Source of the DNA: Pandoraea horticolens
GTDB lineage: Bacteria > Pseudomonadota > Gammaproteobacteria > Burkholderiales > Burkholderiaceae
NCBI RefSeq assembly: GCF_902459555.1
Contig: NZ_CABPSM010000002.1
Location: forward strand, 372,001-436,000
Reading direction: 5' to 3'
Length of the DNA stretch: 64,000 nucleotides
Below, piece after piece: positions 35,742-46,357 of the stretch; position 1 is the stretch's first letter, and each line of letters opens with the position of its first letter. A program made the position numbers and the translations under genes. The notes under the pieces are model-generated. The model worked only from the letters and a program-made list of their open reading frames with translations. It did no database searches and was not told where the DNA came from.

Positions 35742-36002
35742 GGTTGCGCATGAGCGTGCGCGGACCGTGGCGAGGGCCGTCGGCCCCGCACGCGCCATGC
35801 CGTCCGTCGGATCAGTCTCGCACTACAGCATTCCTTGCGCGGGGGGCGTATCGTGTCCCGCGCGATTCCGTCAGTTCCTCGCCGAATCGTCCGATGCGCC
35901 GTGCAGATCTTCACGCCGCGCGCACGGGAGGTGATGCAGTGGAGCTGTCGCCAGCATATCCTCAGCCGCTGTGGGCGGCTGTTTACGAACGGGGGCGTAT
36001 CG
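35742..36002. other. Gap between rlmN and rodZ where pilW/pilF is often found
   Basis: In many proteobacteria a TPR lipoprotein gene (pilF/pilW) lies between rlmN and rodZ. Here 261 bp hold no TPR or lipobox-encoding frame; the longest frame is Arg/Pro-rich and looks non-coding. The gene may have been lost or moved. Confidence 0.45.
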
Positions 36003-37079
36003 ATGGATAACCAGAATCAGGCGGATGCCGGCGGGCAAGCCGGGGCCGAGGGCCAAGGATTGCCGCAGGGAGCGACCGTCGGATGGACTGAGCTGGGGGC
36101 GCAGGTGGGTGCGCAACTGGCCGCATTGCGCGAGCAGCGCGGCATGTCGATCGAAGACGTGTCGGCGCGCCTGAAAGTCTCGGTGCAAAAGCTCAAGCGT
36201 CTTGAAGCCGGCGAGTGGGATGCCTTGCCGGAAATGCCGTTTATTCTGGGTGTCGTGCGCAGCTACGCACGCATGCTCGGGGCCGATCCGGACCCGATGA
36301 TCGAGCCGCTGCGCCGTTTTGGCCGCTCCGCGCCCGTCGATATTCCGCAACCCCCAACGGGCCAGCCGAGTATTCCGAAGAGCCCGGTGCGCTTCCGCTC
36401 GCCGGTTGCCGCGTCGCAGGCCAAATGGCCTTGGGCATTGGCTGCGCTCGTCGTGATCGCCGGCGCTGCCTGGTATTTCGGCAATGCACACAAGCCGGGA
36501 CGTGGTTCCACCGAACCGGCAGAGTTGGCCAGCGCTGTATCGGCACAGGGAGCGACGGACGTTGCCGAACCGGCCAGTCAACCGGTGGTGGCCGATGCCA
36601 ATGGCACGCCGCCCGGCGCAGATGGTACGAATAGCGTCAATACCGGTAATACCGAAGGCACGGTCAATAATGCATCGGCCAGCGCTGCCGTAGCGGGCCC
36701 GGGTCTGATTGCGGCTACCGATCCGACGCATGTGGTTGCCGGGCTGGCGGGCGCCAGCGCTGCGGCCGCGCCCGTGGCGCCGGCGCCTACGCCGGGAACC
36801 TCGGCCGATGGCAAGGCGTCCAGCCCGGGTGTGTCGGGTAATGGCAAGATTGCGTTGCGCCTGAAGGCGGATAGCTGGGTCGAAGTGCGTTCGAAGGACG
36901 GCAAGGTGCTGTTCTCCCAGTTGATGCGCGCAGGCGCCGAACAGGTAATTACGGGCGATGCGCCGCTCAAGGTCGTTGTGGGTAACGTCGCGGGCGTCGA
37001 GTCGCTGGAATTCAACGGTCAACCGGTCGAGATCAAGTCCCGCAACGCGGGCAACGTGGCGCGTCTGACGCTCCAGTAA
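36003..37079 (+). CDS. rodZ: RodZ-like protein, HTH-TM-DUF4115
   Basis: The 358-residue protein has a cytoplasmic helix-turn-helix (LAALREQRGMSIEDVSARLK near 38-60), a single membrane segment (WPWALAALVVIAGAAWYFG near 142-160), an Ala/Gly/Pro/Thr-rich periplasmic linker and a C-terminal beta domain (KIALRLKADSWVEVRSKDGK). This is the RodZ layout that couples MreB filaments to the elongasome. The upstream extension from 35835 is non-conserved in composition, so the ATG at 36003 is used. It is followed by ispG 18 bp later. Confidence 0.87.
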   Translation: MDNQNQADAGGQAGAEGQGLPQGATVGWTELGAQVGAQLAALREQRGMSIEDVSARLKVSVQKLKRLEAGEWDALPEMPFILGVVRSYARMLGADPDPMIEPLRRFGRSAPVDIPQPPTGQPSIPKSPVRFRSPVAASQAKWPWALAALVVIAGAAWYFGNAHKPGRGSTEPAELASAVSAQGATDVAEPASQPVVADANGTPPGADGTNSVNTGNTEGTVNNASASAAVAGPGLIAATDPTHVVAGLAGASAAAAPVAPAPTPGTSADGKASSPGVSGNGKIALRLKADSWVEVRSKDGKVLFSQLMRAGAEQVITGDAPLKVVVGNVAGVESLEFNGQPVEIKSRNAGNVARLTLQ

Positions 37080-37097
37080 GACCGAAAGAGGGTAATC

Positions 37098-38378
37098 ATG
37101 GCTTCTGTAGAATGCATGCCGATCATCGGCGGTCCGGCACCCCGCCGTCAGTCGCGCAAGGTCGAGATTCGCTGGGGTGGGCAACTGGTGACGGTCGGTG
37201 GCGACTCGCCGATTCGCGTGCAATCGATGACCAACACCGATACGGAAGACGTGATCGGTACGGCCATTCAGGTCAAGGAGCTGGCCCAAGCAGGCTCCGA
37301 GCTGGTTCGCATCACCGTGAATACGCCGGAAGCCGCCGCCGCGGTGCCGGCGATTCGCGACCAACTCGACCGCATGGGCGTGATGGTGCCGCTGGTCGGC
37401 GACTTTCACTACAACGGCCATAAGCTGCTTGCCGACTATCCGGATTGCGCCGACGCGCTGTCGAAGTACCGCATCAACCCGGGTAACGTAGGGCAAGGCG
37501 CCAAACGTGATACGCAGTTCGCGCAAATGATCGAAATGGCGATCAAGTACGACAAGCCTGTGCGTATCGGTGTGAACTGGGGCAGCCTGGATCAGTCGCT
37601 GCTCGCGCGCATCATGGACGAGAACGCGGCGCGTGCGACGCCCTGGGACGCACAGAGCGTGATGTACGAAGCCCTTATCACGTCGGCGCTGGAGTCGGCG
37701 GAACTGGCGCAACGCGTGGGTTTGTCGGCTAACAAGATTTTGCTCTCCTGCAAGGTGAGTGCGGTGCAGGACCTGATCGCTGTTTATCGCGAACTGGCCA
37801 AGCGTTGCGACTACGCCCTACATCTGGGGCTGACCGAAGCCGGCATGGGGTCGAAGGGTATCGTGGCGTCGACGGCCGCACTGTCGGTGCTGCTGCAGGA
37901 AGGGATTGGCGACACGATCCGTATTTCGCTGACGCCGGAGCCGGGGGGCGCGCGTACCGGCGAGGTCGTGGTGGCGCAGGAAATCCTGCAGACGATGGGT
38001 CTGCGCGCGTTTGCGCCGATGGTCATCGCCTGCCCTGGGTGCGGCCGCACGACGAGTACGGTGTTCCAGGAACTGGCCTCGAATATTCAGGCATATCTGC
38101 GTGAACAAATGCCGATATGGAAGGCTCAATATCCGGGCGTCGAGAACATGAACGTCGCGGTGATGGGGTGTATCGTGAACGGCCCCGGAGAGTCGAAGCA
38201 CGCGAACATCGGCATCAGCTTGCCGGGTTCGGGCGAATCGCCGGCGGCGCCGGTGTTCGTCGATGGTGAAAAGGTGCGCACGCTGCGCGGCGATCGTATC
38301 GCCGAAGAATTCCAGCAGATCGTCGACGAGTACGTGAAGACCCGCTACGGTCAGGCCGAAGGGGCGGTCGCCGCATAA
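37098..38378 (+). CDS. ispG: 4-hydroxy-3-methylbut-2-enyl diphosphate synthase
   Basis: The 426-residue protein has the TIM-barrel start [17 protein letters not shown], and the cluster ligands in CPGCGRTTS and [11 protein letters not shown]. It converts MEcPP to HMBPP in the MEP isoprenoid pathway using a [4Fe-4S] cluster. rodZ-ispG-hisS is the conserved order. Confidence 0.96.
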   Translation: MASVECMPIIGGPAPRRQSRKVEIRWGGQLVTVGGDSPIRVQSMTNTDTEDVIGTAIQVKELAQAGSELVRITVNTPEAAAAVPAIRDQLDRMGVMVPLVGDFHYNGHKLLADYPDCADALSKYRINPGNVGQGAKRDTQFAQMIEMAIKYDKPVRIGVNWGSLDQSLLARIMDENAARATPWDAQSVMYEALITSALESAELAQRVGLSANKILLSCKVSAVQDLIAVYRELAKRCDYALHLGLTEAGMGSKGIVASTAALSVLLQEGIGDTIRISLTPEPGGARTGEVVVAQEILQTMGLRAFAPMVIACPGCGRTTSTVFQELASNIQAYLREQMPIWKAQYPGVENMNVAVMGCIVNGPGESKHANIGISLPGSGESPAAPVFVDGEKVRTLRGDRIAEEFQQIVDEYVKTRYGQAEGAVAA

Positions 38379-38401
38379 GCAGGCAGGACACACAAGAGAA
38401 T

Positions 38402-39778
38402 ATGACTGACGCAAAGAAGAAGCGCCCCGCCAAACTGGCCGGGGTCAAAGGCATGAATGACATTCTTCCGCAGGACGAAGCCCTGTGGGAGTTCTTCGAG
38501 GAATCGGTGCGCGCCATGTTGCGTGCGTACGGCTATCAGCAGATCCGTACGCCGATTCTCGAGCACACGCAGTTGTTCACGCGCGGTATCGGGGAAGTGA
38601 CCGATATCGTCGAGAAGGAGATGTACAGCTTCACCGATTCGCTCAACGGCGAGCAATTGACGATGCGCCCGGAGGGCACCGCGGCCGCAGTGCGTGCGAC
38701 GCTCGAACACAATCTGCTGTACGGCGGGCCGAAGCGTCTGTGGTACTTCGGCCCGATGTTCCGTCACGAGAAGCCGCAGCGCGGCCGCTATCGCCAGTTC
38801 CATCAGGTGGGCGTTGAAGCGCTCGGTCTCGCCGGCCCGGATGCGGACGTCGAAATCATTCTGATGTGCCAGCGCCTGTGGGACGATCTCGGACTGACCG
38901 GCATTCATCTGCAACTGAACTCGCTGGGGCAGGGCGAAGAGCGTGCGCGTCATCGTGCCGATCTGGTCGCGTATCTCGAGAAGCATGTCGACTTGCTCGA
39001 TGAAGATGGCAAGCGCCGTCTCTACACGAACCCGCTGCGCGTGCTCGATACGAAGAACCCGGCGATGCAGGAGATGGTCGAAGGGGCACCGAAGCTCATC
39101 GACTACCTCGGTGAGGACTCGATTAAGCATTTCGAAGGCGTGCAGTCGTTGCTCAAGGCGAACAACATTCCGTTCACGATCAATCCGCGTCTGGTGCGCG
39201 GGCTGGATTACTACAATCTGACCGTGTTCGAGTGGGTGACCGACAAGCTGGGTGCACAGGGCACGGTTGCCGGTGGCGGCCGTTACGATCCGCTGGTCGA
39301 GCAACTGGGTGGCGATGCCACGCCGGCGTGCGGCTGGGCCATGGGGGTTGAGCGCATTCTCGAATTGCTGCGCGAAGACGATCTCGTGCCACAGGCCGAA
39401 GGCGCCGACGTGTACGTCGTGCATCAGGGTGACGCGGCTGTCGCGCCTGCGCTGATCGCGGCCGAACGTATGCGTGATGCCGGTTTGAACGTCGTATTCC
39501 ATTGCAGCCCGGATGGGAAGGGCAGCAGCTTCAAGTCGCAAATGAAGCGTGCGGACGCGAGCGGTGCGAACTTCGCAGTGATCATCGGCGAGAACGAAGT
39601 GGCTTCGGGCACTGTAGTGGTCAAGCACCTGCGTGCCGCCGATCAGGCGAACAATCAGACGAGCGTGGCGTTCGACGGCCTCGCGGAGCATCTGATCGAT
39701 ACGATCGTCGCCAGTGCCGACGAAAGTGTGAACGAAAGCCTGGCCGATGTCGGCGCGGGTAACGAAACCCTTCATTAA
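38402..39778 (+). CDS. hisS: Histidyl-tRNA synthetase
   Basis: The 458-residue class II synthetase has motif 1 around [16 protein letters not shown], motif 2 [16 protein letters not shown], the histidine-specific [12 protein letters not shown], and motif 3 [10 protein letters not shown], followed by an anticodon-binding domain (about 350-430). A Lys-rich [10 protein letters not shown] start is typical. The last 30 residues extend beyond the E. coli enzyme. Confidence 0.96.
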   Translation: MTDAKKKRPAKLAGVKGMNDILPQDEALWEFFEESVRAMLRAYGYQQIRTPILEHTQLFTRGIGEVTDIVEKEMYSFTDSLNGEQLTMRPEGTAAAVRATLEHNLLYGGPKRLWYFGPMFRHEKPQRGRYRQFHQVGVEALGLAGPDADVEIILMCQRLWDDLGLTGIHLQLNSLGQGEERARHRADLVAYLEKHVDLLDEDGKRRLYTNPLRVLDTKNPAMQEMVEGAPKLIDYLGEDSIKHFEGVQSLLKANNIPFTINPRLVRGLDYYNLTVFEWVTDKLGAQGTVAGGGRYDPLVEQLGGDATPACGWAMGVERILELLREDDLVPQAEGADVYVVHQGDAAVAPALIAAERMRDAGLNVVFHCSPDGKGSSFKSQMKRADASGANFAVIIGENEVASGTVVVKHLRAADQANNQTSVAFDGLAEHLIDTIVASADESVNESLADVGAGNETLH

Positions 39779-39810
39779 TTCAAGACGCCAGACACGGAGA
39801 GCACCGGCGA

Positions 39811-40440
39811 ATGAGCAGCTATCACGAGGAACAGGAACAGATCGAGAACGTAAAGGCCTGGTGGAAGCAGTACGGCAATTACGTTATCTGGACGCTGGTC
39901 GTCATCATGCTGGCCTATGGTGGCTGGAACCTTTGGCGCTATTACGACCGCAAGCAGACGGTCGAGGCTGGCGTACTGTATGGCGAGCTGGAGAATGCCA
40001 TCGACGCGAAGGACAAGGCGAAGGTGGCCCGTATCGCGTCGGACATGGAAAGCAAGTTCAGCGGCACGCCGTACGCGCAGATGACGGCCATGCTCGCGGC
40101 CAAGTCGCTCGCGGATGCGGGGGATGCTGCGGGTTCGAAGGCGCAACTGCAGTGGGCGGTGTCGAACGCGAAGGACGACGAGTACAAGCAACTTGCCAAG
40201 CTGCGTCTGGCCGGTGTGCTGCTCGACGAGAAAGCGTACGACGAAGCGCTCAAGCTGCTCGACAATCCGCCCGCACCTTACGCCGGTCTGTTCGCCGATC
40301 GCCGTGGCGATGTGCTGGTCGCGCAGAGCAAGGTGGCCGATGCGCGTACCGCGTACAAGCTGGCGCTCGAAAAGCTCGACAAGCAGGATTCGGGCATGCG
40401 CCAGTTCGTTCAGTTCAAGCTCGACGCGCTGGGGGCCTGA
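39811..40440 (+). CDS. yfgM: YfgM-like tetratricopeptide membrane protein
   Basis: The 209-residue protein has one membrane segment (GNYVIWTLVVIMLAYGGWNL near residues 24-43) and a TPR-like helical periplasmic domain. YfgM is an ancillary subunit of the SecYEG translocon in E. coli, passing clients to periplasmic chaperones. Its place between hisS and bamB is conserved. Confidence 0.88.
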   Translation: MSSYHEEQEQIENVKAWWKQYGNYVIWTLVVIMLAYGGWNLWRYYDRKQTVEAGVLYGELENAIDAKDKAKVARIASDMESKFSGTPYAQMTAMLAAKSLADAGDAAGSKAQLQWAVSNAKDDEYKQLAKLRLAGVLLDEKAYDEALKLLDNPPAPYAGLFADRRGDVLVAQSKVADARTAYKLALEKLDKQDSGMRQFVQFKLDALGA

Positions 40441-40497
40441 CGCGCGTTTGGCACTCCGTTGGCAAGTATTACCCTCCCATAACGCATAACCGGGTAC

Positions 40498-41724
40498 ATG
40501 ATGATCTTTAACGACTTCCGTCGATCGATGCCGCAAACGATGGCCATGTCACAGTCCGCGCAGGCGGCGTCGACGCGCCGTGGCATTTTCAAGCGCGCGG
40601 GCAGTGCCGTGCTGACGCTGGCCGTGCTGGGTACGCTGGGTGGTTGCGGAATCTTCGGCGGCAAGCCGGCGCACGAACCGACGCCGCTCACGGAGATCAA
40701 GCAGGCGTTGACCGTCAAGCAGATCTGGACAGCCAGCGTTGGCAAGGCCGGCGCTTACAGCTTCGCACCGGTCGCGGTGGGCAACGCCGTGTTCGCCGCA
40801 GGCGCGAACGGCAGTATCGTGCGCGTGGATGCGGATACGGGGGCATCGACCTGGTCGGCCAAGGCGGATACGAACATCACCGCCGGTCCGGGCAGCGACG
40901 GCGAGACGACCGTCGTCGCCACGCACAAGGGCGATGTGATCGCGTTCGATCACGACGGCAAGCAGTCCTGGAAGGCTAACGCCGGTAGCGAGGTGCTCAC
41001 GGCGCCGCTGGTCGGTCGCGGCATCGTTGTCGTGCGTGCGATCAACAATCGCGTGACGGCGTTCGATTCGGGTACGGGCTCGGTGCGTTGGTCGTATTCG
41101 CAGCCTTCGTCGACGCTCACGCTGCGTACCGGCACGGGCATGACGTTCGTGGGTGACCGTGCGGTCGTGACGGGCTTCCCGGGCGGCAAGATGGTGGCGC
41201 TCGACGCCAGTACTGGCAACCCGCTGTGGATCACGCCGCTGTCGTACCCGAAGGGGGTGACGGAAGTGGAGCGCGTGAACGACGTGACCGGCTCGCCGGT
41301 CGTGTTCGGCCGTCAGGTGTGCGGTGCGACGTTCCAGGGTCGTGTGGGCTGTGCCGATGTGCAGACCGGCAATGGCCTGTGGGCGCGCGATTTCTCGTCG
41401 CCGAACGGTGTGACGCAGGATGAGCGTGTGGTGGCGGCAGTGAACACCGACGGCGCCGTCTACGCCTTCAGCGCTGCCGATGGCAGTACACTGTGGCAGA
41501 ACGACAAGCTCAAGTACCGCGACCTGTCGGCGCCGTTGGCGCTCGGCCGCGTGGTGGTGGTGGGCGACAAGCAGGGCTATCTGCATTTCCTGTCGCGTGA
41601 CAACGGTGAGCTTCTGGCTCGCGTCAAACTGAGCGGTGCGATCGGTGCGCAACCGATCCTTGCCGGCCAGACGCTGGTTGTGCAAACGCGCGACGGCAAC
41701 ATCTACGGCTTCCGTCCGGAATAA
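40498..41724 (+). CDS. bamB: Outer-membrane assembly lipoprotein BamB
   Basis: The 408-residue protein has a lipobox (LGGC near residue 43) and eight PQQ-type beta-propeller blades, recognisable by repeats such as VDADTGASTWSAK, LDASTGNPLWI and FSAADGSTLWQN. It is a periplasmic scaffold of the BAM complex for barrel insertion, which would include the FapF-like channel encoded upstream. Several ATG codons (40498, 40528, 40540) could start it; the shortest gives the most usual signal length, and no ribosome-binding site decides. Confidence 0.92.
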   Translation: MMIFNDFRRSMPQTMAMSQSAQAASTRRGIFKRAGSAVLTLAVLGTLGGCGIFGGKPAHEPTPLTEIKQALTVKQIWTASVGKAGAYSFAPVAVGNAVFAAGANGSIVRVDADTGASTWSAKADTNITAGPGSDGETTVVATHKGDVIAFDHDGKQSWKANAGSEVLTAPLVGRGIVVVRAINNRVTAFDSGTGSVRWSYSQPSSTLTLRTGTGMTFVGDRAVVTGFPGGKMVALDASTGNPLWITPLSYPKGVTEVERVNDVTGSPVVFGRQVCGATFQGRVGCADVQTGNGLWARDFSSPNGVTQDERVVAAVNTDGAVYAFSAADGSTLWQNDKLKYRDLSAPLALGRVVVVGDKQGYLHFLSRDNGELLARVKLSGAIGAQPILAGQTLVVQTRDGNIYGFRPE

Positions 41725-41759
41725 CCGGTTACCGGCAGCACCCGGGCATTTTCCGGGAA

Positions 41760-41791
41760 CGGCCGGCAGCGCGCCGGCCGTCTTCGTTTTT
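41760..41791 (+). terminator. Terminator between bamB and der
   Basis: The arms CGGCCGGC and GCCGGCCG enclose a 5-nt loop and are followed by TCTTCGTTTTT. It lies 35 bp after bamB and 12 bp before der, so der may partly rely on read-through or its own promoter. Confidence 0.75.
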
Positions 41792-41802
41792 AGGGCTTAT
41801 TC

Positions 41803-43140
41803 ATGAAACCCGTGATCGCGCTCGTAGGGCGCCCCAACGTCGGCAAATCGACGCTATTCAACCGTTTGACCCGCTCGCGCGACGCGCTCGTCGCCGACAT
41901 GCCCGGGCTCACGCGCGACCGTCACTATGGCGAGGGGCGCGTTGGCGAGCATCCGTACCTGCTGATCGACACCGGTGGCTTCGAACCTGTGGCCAAGGAA
42001 GGCATCTTCCACGAAATGGCCAAGCAGACGCGTCAGGCCGTGGTCGAGGCCGACGTGGTGATCTATATCGTGGACGGGCGTCAGGGCCTCACGCCGCACG
42101 ATCAGATCATTGCCGATTATCTGCGCAAGACGGGGCGCAAGATCATGCTCGTGGTCAATAAGGCCGAAGGCATGAAGTATTCGTCGGTCGCGAACGATTT
42201 CTACGAACTCGGTCTGGGCGACCCGCTCGCCATCTCGGCCGCGCATGGCGACGGTGTGAAGGAAGTCATTGACGAAGCCATCGCGCCGTTTTACGCGAAT
42301 CAGGACGAGAGCGAAGAGGACAAGCAGAACGACGGGCGCGTGAAGATCGCCATCGTCGGACGTCCGAACGTTGGCAAATCGACGTTGGTCAATACGCTCC
42401 TCGGTGAAGAGCGCGTGATCGCATACGATATGCCGGGCACCACGCGCGACTCGATTCATATCGAATTCGAGCGTCAGGGACGCAAATACACGCTGATCGA
42501 TACCGCTGGTCTGCGCCGTCGCGGCAAGGTTTTCGAGGCTGTCGAGAAGTTCTCGGTTGTGAAAACGCTGCAATCGATCGCCGATGCGAACGTCGTGATC
42601 CTCATGCTGGATGCCCGTCAGGACATCTCGGACCAGGACGCACATATCGCCGGTTTTATCGTCGAATCGGGGCGTGCGCTGGTCGTTGGCGTGAACAAGT
42701 GGGATGGACTGGACGAGTACACCCGTGAGCAGACCAAGCAGGAATTGGAGCGAAAGCTCAAGTTCCTCTCTTTTGCGAACTTTCACTTTGTTTCGGCCGC
42801 GAAGGCCACGGGCATTGGCCCGCTGATGCGCTCGGTGGACGAGGCGTACGCTGCGGCGATGAGCAAACTGCCGACGCCGAAGCTCACCAAAGCCCTCATC
42901 GAGGCGGTGGAGCATCAGCAACCGCGGCGTTCGGGGTTCTCCCGTCCGAAGCTGCGCTACGCCCACCAAGGGGGCTCGAATCCGCCGATCATCGTCATTC
43001 ACGGGAATAGTCTCGATGGGGTGACCGATACCTATCGGCGTTACCTCGAGAACCGTTTCCGCGAAACTTTTAAGTTGAAGGGCACTCCATTACGCATAGA
43101 GTTCCGGAACAGCGCGAACCCTTACGCCAAGGGCGAGTGA
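41803..43140 (+). CDS. der: Ribosome biogenesis GTPase Der
   Basis: The 445-residue protein has two tandem G domains, each with GRPNVGKST (residues 8 and about 186), DTGG or DTAG switch motifs, and NKAEG or NKWD for guanine, then a KH-like domain. Der (EngA) matures the 50S subunit. The length and order match the family. Confidence 0.97.
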   Translation: MKPVIALVGRPNVGKSTLFNRLTRSRDALVADMPGLTRDRHYGEGRVGEHPYLLIDTGGFEPVAKEGIFHEMAKQTRQAVVEADVVIYIVDGRQGLTPHDQIIADYLRKTGRKIMLVVNKAEGMKYSSVANDFYELGLGDPLAISAAHGDGVKEVIDEAIAPFYANQDESEEDKQNDGRVKIAIVGRPNVGKSTLVNTLLGEERVIAYDMPGTTRDSIHIEFERQGRKYTLIDTAGLRRRGKVFEAVEKFSVVKTLQSIADANVVILMLDARQDISDQDAHIAGFIVESGRALVVGVNKWDGLDEYTREQTKQELERKLKFLSFANFHFVSAAKATGIGPLMRSVDEAYAAAMSKLPTPKLTKALIEAVEHQQPRRSGFSRPKLRYAHQGGSNPPIIVIHGNSLDGVTDTYRRYLENRFRETFKLKGTPLRIEFRNSANPYAKGE

Positions 43141-43159
43141 AAGCCAGTCCAGGGCGGGG

Positions 43160-43193
43160 TTTTGCTGGCGACGCTAGCAAAATCAGCTATAGT
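43160..43193 (+). promoter_or_regulatory. hfq promoter region with inverted repeat
   Basis: A TATAGT -10 lies at 43188-43193. Just upstream, the 7-nt arms TTTTGCT (43160-43166) and AGCAAAA (43176-43182) flank 9 nt, overlapping where the -35 would be. The repeat could be an operator or a terminator for der. The transcript leader would be about 65 nt. Confidence 0.45.
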
Positions 43194-43266
43194 GTGGAAG
43201 TCAGGGTGGGAAGCGCGCACACGCCTTGGCTTACGGTCATTTGCTAAAAATACAATGGAGTAACTT

Positions 43267-43503
43267 ATGAGCAACAAAGGGCAACTTTTACAAGACCCGT
43301 TTCTGAACGCCTTGCGTAAGGAGCATGTTCCCGTCTCGATCTATCTGGTCAACGGTATCAAGCTGCAGGGAAACATCGAGTCGTTCGACCAGTATGTCGT
43401 CCTGCTGCGCAACACGGTTACCCAAATGGTCTATAAGCATGCCATTTCGACGGTCGTACCTGCGCGTCCGGTGAATTTCCATCCGGAAGCCGAGCAGTCC
43501 TGA
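43267..43503 (+). CDS. hfq: RNA chaperone Hfq
   Basis: The 78-residue protein has Sm1 ([20 protein letters not shown]) and Sm2 (YKHAIST) motifs. It forms a hexameric ring that pairs small RNAs with mRNAs. The C-terminal tail is short compared with E. coli. It heads hfq-hflX-hflK-hflC. Confidence 0.98.
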   Translation: MSNKGQLLQDPFLNALRKEHVPVSIYLVNGIKLQGNIESFDQYVVLLRNTVTQMVYKHAISTVVPARPVNFHPEAEQS

Positions 43504-43510
43504 TTCAGGC

Positions 43511-43545
43511 TCGCCCGACCGGGAGTCTCTCCGGCCGGGCGAATT
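43511..43545 (+). terminator. Hairpin between hfq and hflX
   Basis: Arms TCGCCCGACCGG and CCGGCCGGGCGA pair with one mismatch around an 8-nt loop and are followed by ATTTCTCTT. It probably terminates part of hfq transcription and lowers hflX expression. Confidence 0.6.
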
Positions 43546-43566
43546 TCTCTTCCCCATCGCCCACTC

Positions 43567-44772
43567 TTGTCCAACAGCCCCAACACCCATCCCCAGCGTA
43601 GCTTGACGATCAACGCCGCGCTCGTCGGCATCGATTTCGGCAAACTCGATTTCGAAGCCAGCCTCCAGGAACTCGACCTTCTGACGCAATCTGCAGGCGC
43701 CACGCCTGTCGTGACCATTACCGGTCGCCGTCACAGCCCGGATGCAAAGCTCTTCATCGGCAGTGGTAAAGCCGAAGAGCTGCGTGTCGCTATCGAAGAG
43801 TACGACGTCGAACTGGTCATTTTCAATCACGCCCTGACGCCCGGGCAGCAGCGTAACCTCGAACACCTGCTGCAGCGTCGCGTGGTCGATCGTACCAGCC
43901 TGATCCTCGATATCTTTGCCCAACGTGCCAAGAGTCATGAGGGCAAGCTGCAGGTCGAACTCGCGCAGTTGCGGTACCTGTCCACGCGCCTGGTGCGCGC
44001 CTGGACTCACTTGGAACGTCAGAAGGGCGGTATTGGTTTGCGCGGACCGGGTGAAACGCAGTTGGAAACCGACCGCCGACTGCTCGGCGATCGCGTGAAG
44101 TCGCTCGAGGTTCGCCTCGAGAAGCTCCGGCGCCAGCACGACACGCAACGTCGCGCGCGCCAGCGCAGCGGCACCGTGTCGATTTCGCTGGTGGGCTATA
44201 CGAATGCGGGCAAGTCCACGCTGTTCAACGCGATGACGAAGGCCAACGCCTACGCCGCAGATCAGTTGTTTGCCACGCTCGATACCACGTCCCGCCGTGT
44301 TTATCTTGGCGATGTCGGGAACATCGTGCTGTCTGACACTGTCGGATTCATCCGCGAGCTGCCGCACCAATTGGTTGCGGCATTCCGGGCGACGCTTGAG
44401 GAGACGGTACACGCCGACATGCTGCTGCATGTGGTGGACGCCTCGAGTCAGGTACGCCAGGAGCAGATGGCCGAGGTCAACGCCGTTTTGGCGGAGATCG
44501 ATGCGGCCGACATCCCGCAGATTCTCGTCTGGAACAAGATCGACGCGGTGCCGGAACTGGCCGCACAAGGGCCGAGAATCGAACGGGATGAAGCCGGGCG
44601 CATTACGCGAGTCTTTTTGAGCGCGCGCACCGGCCAGGGCCTCGACCTGCTGCGTGAGGCCATTAGCGAGGCGGTTGTGGCCGGCACTGCTGGGTTACAA
44701 TCGCAGATCGAAGCGCCCGATGTCCGGCTCATCGACCGTTGGGGCGATGTGCCGCGCGCAGAAGACAGATAA
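43567..44772 (+). CDS. hflX: GTPase HflX
   Basis: The 401-residue protein has the Gly-rich RGPGETQLETDRR segment, P-loop GYTNAGKSTLFN, DTVGFIREL switch and NKID motif. HflX splits stalled 70S ribosomes, notably under heat stress. The start shown is TTG with no clear Shine-Dalgarno directly after the hfq hairpin; the exact start is uncertain but the body is firm. Confidence 0.92.
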   Translation: MSNSPNTHPQRSLTINAALVGIDFGKLDFEASLQELDLLTQSAGATPVVTITGRRHSPDAKLFIGSGKAEELRVAIEEYDVELVIFNHALTPGQQRNLEHLLQRRVVDRTSLILDIFAQRAKSHEGKLQVELAQLRYLSTRLVRAWTHLERQKGGIGLRGPGETQLETDRRLLGDRVKSLEVRLEKLRRQHDTQRRARQRSGTVSISLVGYTNAGKSTLFNAMTKANAYAADQLFATLDTTSRRVYLGDVGNIVLSDTVGFIRELPHQLVAAFRATLEETVHADMLLHVVDASSQVRQEQMAEVNAVLAEIDAADIPQILVWNKIDAVPELAAQGPRIERDEAGRITRVFLSARTGQGLDLLREAISEAVVAGTAGLQSQIEAPDVRLIDRWGDVPRAEDR

Positions 44773-45007
44773 CACGAGACGTCACGCCGTGAAGGGTGGC
44801 TGCCACGGGGACACCGGCAGCACACGACACGGGTGACGAACTGGCAAGAGACTAGACGGAGGCCGGGCAAGGCCACCGATTGGCACACCAGAGATTCGGG
44901 AACCACGCGCGAACCGGCAGCATGCGCGCTCCGAAGTGAGGCGCGCCGGTCGCAACGCCAAGACCGCTTCAGTCACCATGCTTCTACCTATGCTTCCAAG
45001 AGCTTTG

Positions 45008-46345
45008 ATGCGACGAGTTGGCTTGATATTCTCCCTGAACGACCCGCGCTGGGGGCGGGATGGCGGCGATGCGCCGTCCGGCAATCAGGAGCCGAACCGC
45101 CCCGATCGTGCGAACAATCCGAATTCGCAGGATCCGAAGGAGCCGCAGCGCGGACCGCAAGGCCCGCAGCAGGATGGCCCCCCCGATCTCGACGAACTCT
45201 GGCGCGATTTCAATCGGCGTCTTAACCGTATCTTCGGCCGCAAGGGCGGCGGAGGTGGCAACAACGGCGGCTCGAGCAATTTCTCCGGTGGCTCGCGCGG
45301 ATCGAGTATTGGCGCCGGCGTCGTTATCGCGCTGGCATTCCTGATCTGGCTGGCCACCGGCGTCTTCATCGTCCAGGAAGGTCAGGTCGGCGTCGTTACG
45401 CAATTTGGCAAATACAAGTACACGACGACTTCGGGGATTCAATGGCGCCTGCCGTACCCGTTCCAATCGGTCGAGATCGTCAACATGTCGCAGATCCGTT
45501 CGGTCGAAATCGGCCGCTCGAATACGATTCGCGATACCGATCTGAAGGATTCGTCGATGCTCACGGGCGATGAAAACATCATCGACGTGCGCTTTGCCGT
45601 GCAGTACCGTATCAAGGATGCGACCGAATTCCTGTTCAATAACGTGGACGCCGAATCGTCGGTGAATTTGGCGGCGCAAACGGCGGTTCGCGAGATCGTC
45701 GGTAAGAGCAAGATGGACTTTGTGCTCTACGCCGGTCGCGAGGAGATCGCGAACGACCTGGTCACTTCGATCCAGCGCATTCTTGACGACTACAAGACCG
45801 GCATTCTGGTGACGAGCGTGACGATGCAAAGCGTGCAGCCGCCTGAGCAGGTGCAGGCCGCTTTCGACGATGCCGTGAAGGCCGGGCAGGATCTGGAGCG
45901 CGCGAAGAATGAAGCGCAGGCCTATGCCAATAACGTGATTCCGCGTGCCAAGGGTACGGCGTCGCGCCTGACGGAAGAGGCTGCCGGCTACAAGGCGCGT
46001 GTCGTGTCGCAGGCGCAGGGCGATGCCGATCGCTTCAAGCTGGTGCAGGAAGCCTATGCCAAGGCGCCGGGCGTTATTCGCGAACGGATGTACCTGGACA
46101 CGATGCAGCAGATCTACTCGCGTACCACGAAGATCATGGTGGATTCGAAGAACAACAGTCTGTTGTACCTGCCGTTGGACAAGATCATGGAGCGCACCCG
46201 CAGTGGCGATGCGTCGCCGCCGGCACCGGCCTCCGGTGTAGCCGGGAACGCGGCCACGGGATCGTCTGCTGCTGACGACAGCACGGATGCTGACCATGAT
46301 CGATCGCGCGCGGCATTGCGCAACCGCGACCGCGATTCACGCTAA
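45008..46345 (+). CDS. hflK: FtsH protease regulator HflK
   Basis: The protein (445 residues from this start) begins with FSLNDPRWGRDGG and a Gly/Pro/Asn-rich cytoplasmic tail, then one membrane segment (GVVIALAFLIWLATGVFIV) and an SPFH/band 7 domain starting QEGQVGVVTQFGKY. With HflC it forms a large periplasmic assembly around FtsH. Start codons at 44936, 44978 and 44990 are also in frame; 45008 was chosen for AAGAG upstream and for family-like length. Confidence 0.92.
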   Translation: MRRVGLIFSLNDPRWGRDGGDAPSGNQEPNRPDRANNPNSQDPKEPQRGPQGPQQDGPPDLDELWRDFNRRLNRIFGRKGGGGGNNGGSSNFSGGSRGSSIGAGVVIALAFLIWLATGVFIVQEGQVGVVTQFGKYKYTTTSGIQWRLPYPFQSVEIVNMSQIRSVEIGRSNTIRDTDLKDSSMLTGDENIIDVRFAVQYRIKDATEFLFNNVDAESSVNLAAQTAVREIVGKSKMDFVLYAGREEIANDLVTSIQRILDDYKTGILVTSVTMQSVQPPEQVQAAFDDAVKAGQDLERAKNEAQAYANNVIPRAKGTASRLTEEAAGYKARVVSQAQGDADRFKLVQEAYAKAPGVIRERMYLDTMQQIYSRTTKIMVDSKNNSLLYLPLDKIMERTRSGDASPPAPASGVAGNAATGSSAADDSTDADHDRSRAALRNRDRDSR

Positions 46346-46357
46346 GGGGATAAGCGC

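Noticed and set aside
35495-36010. A 171-codon frame spanning the rlmN-rodZ gap as a pilF remnant
   Set aside because: It starts inside rlmN in another frame and is Arg-rich throughout; no TPR motif or lipobox can be traced.
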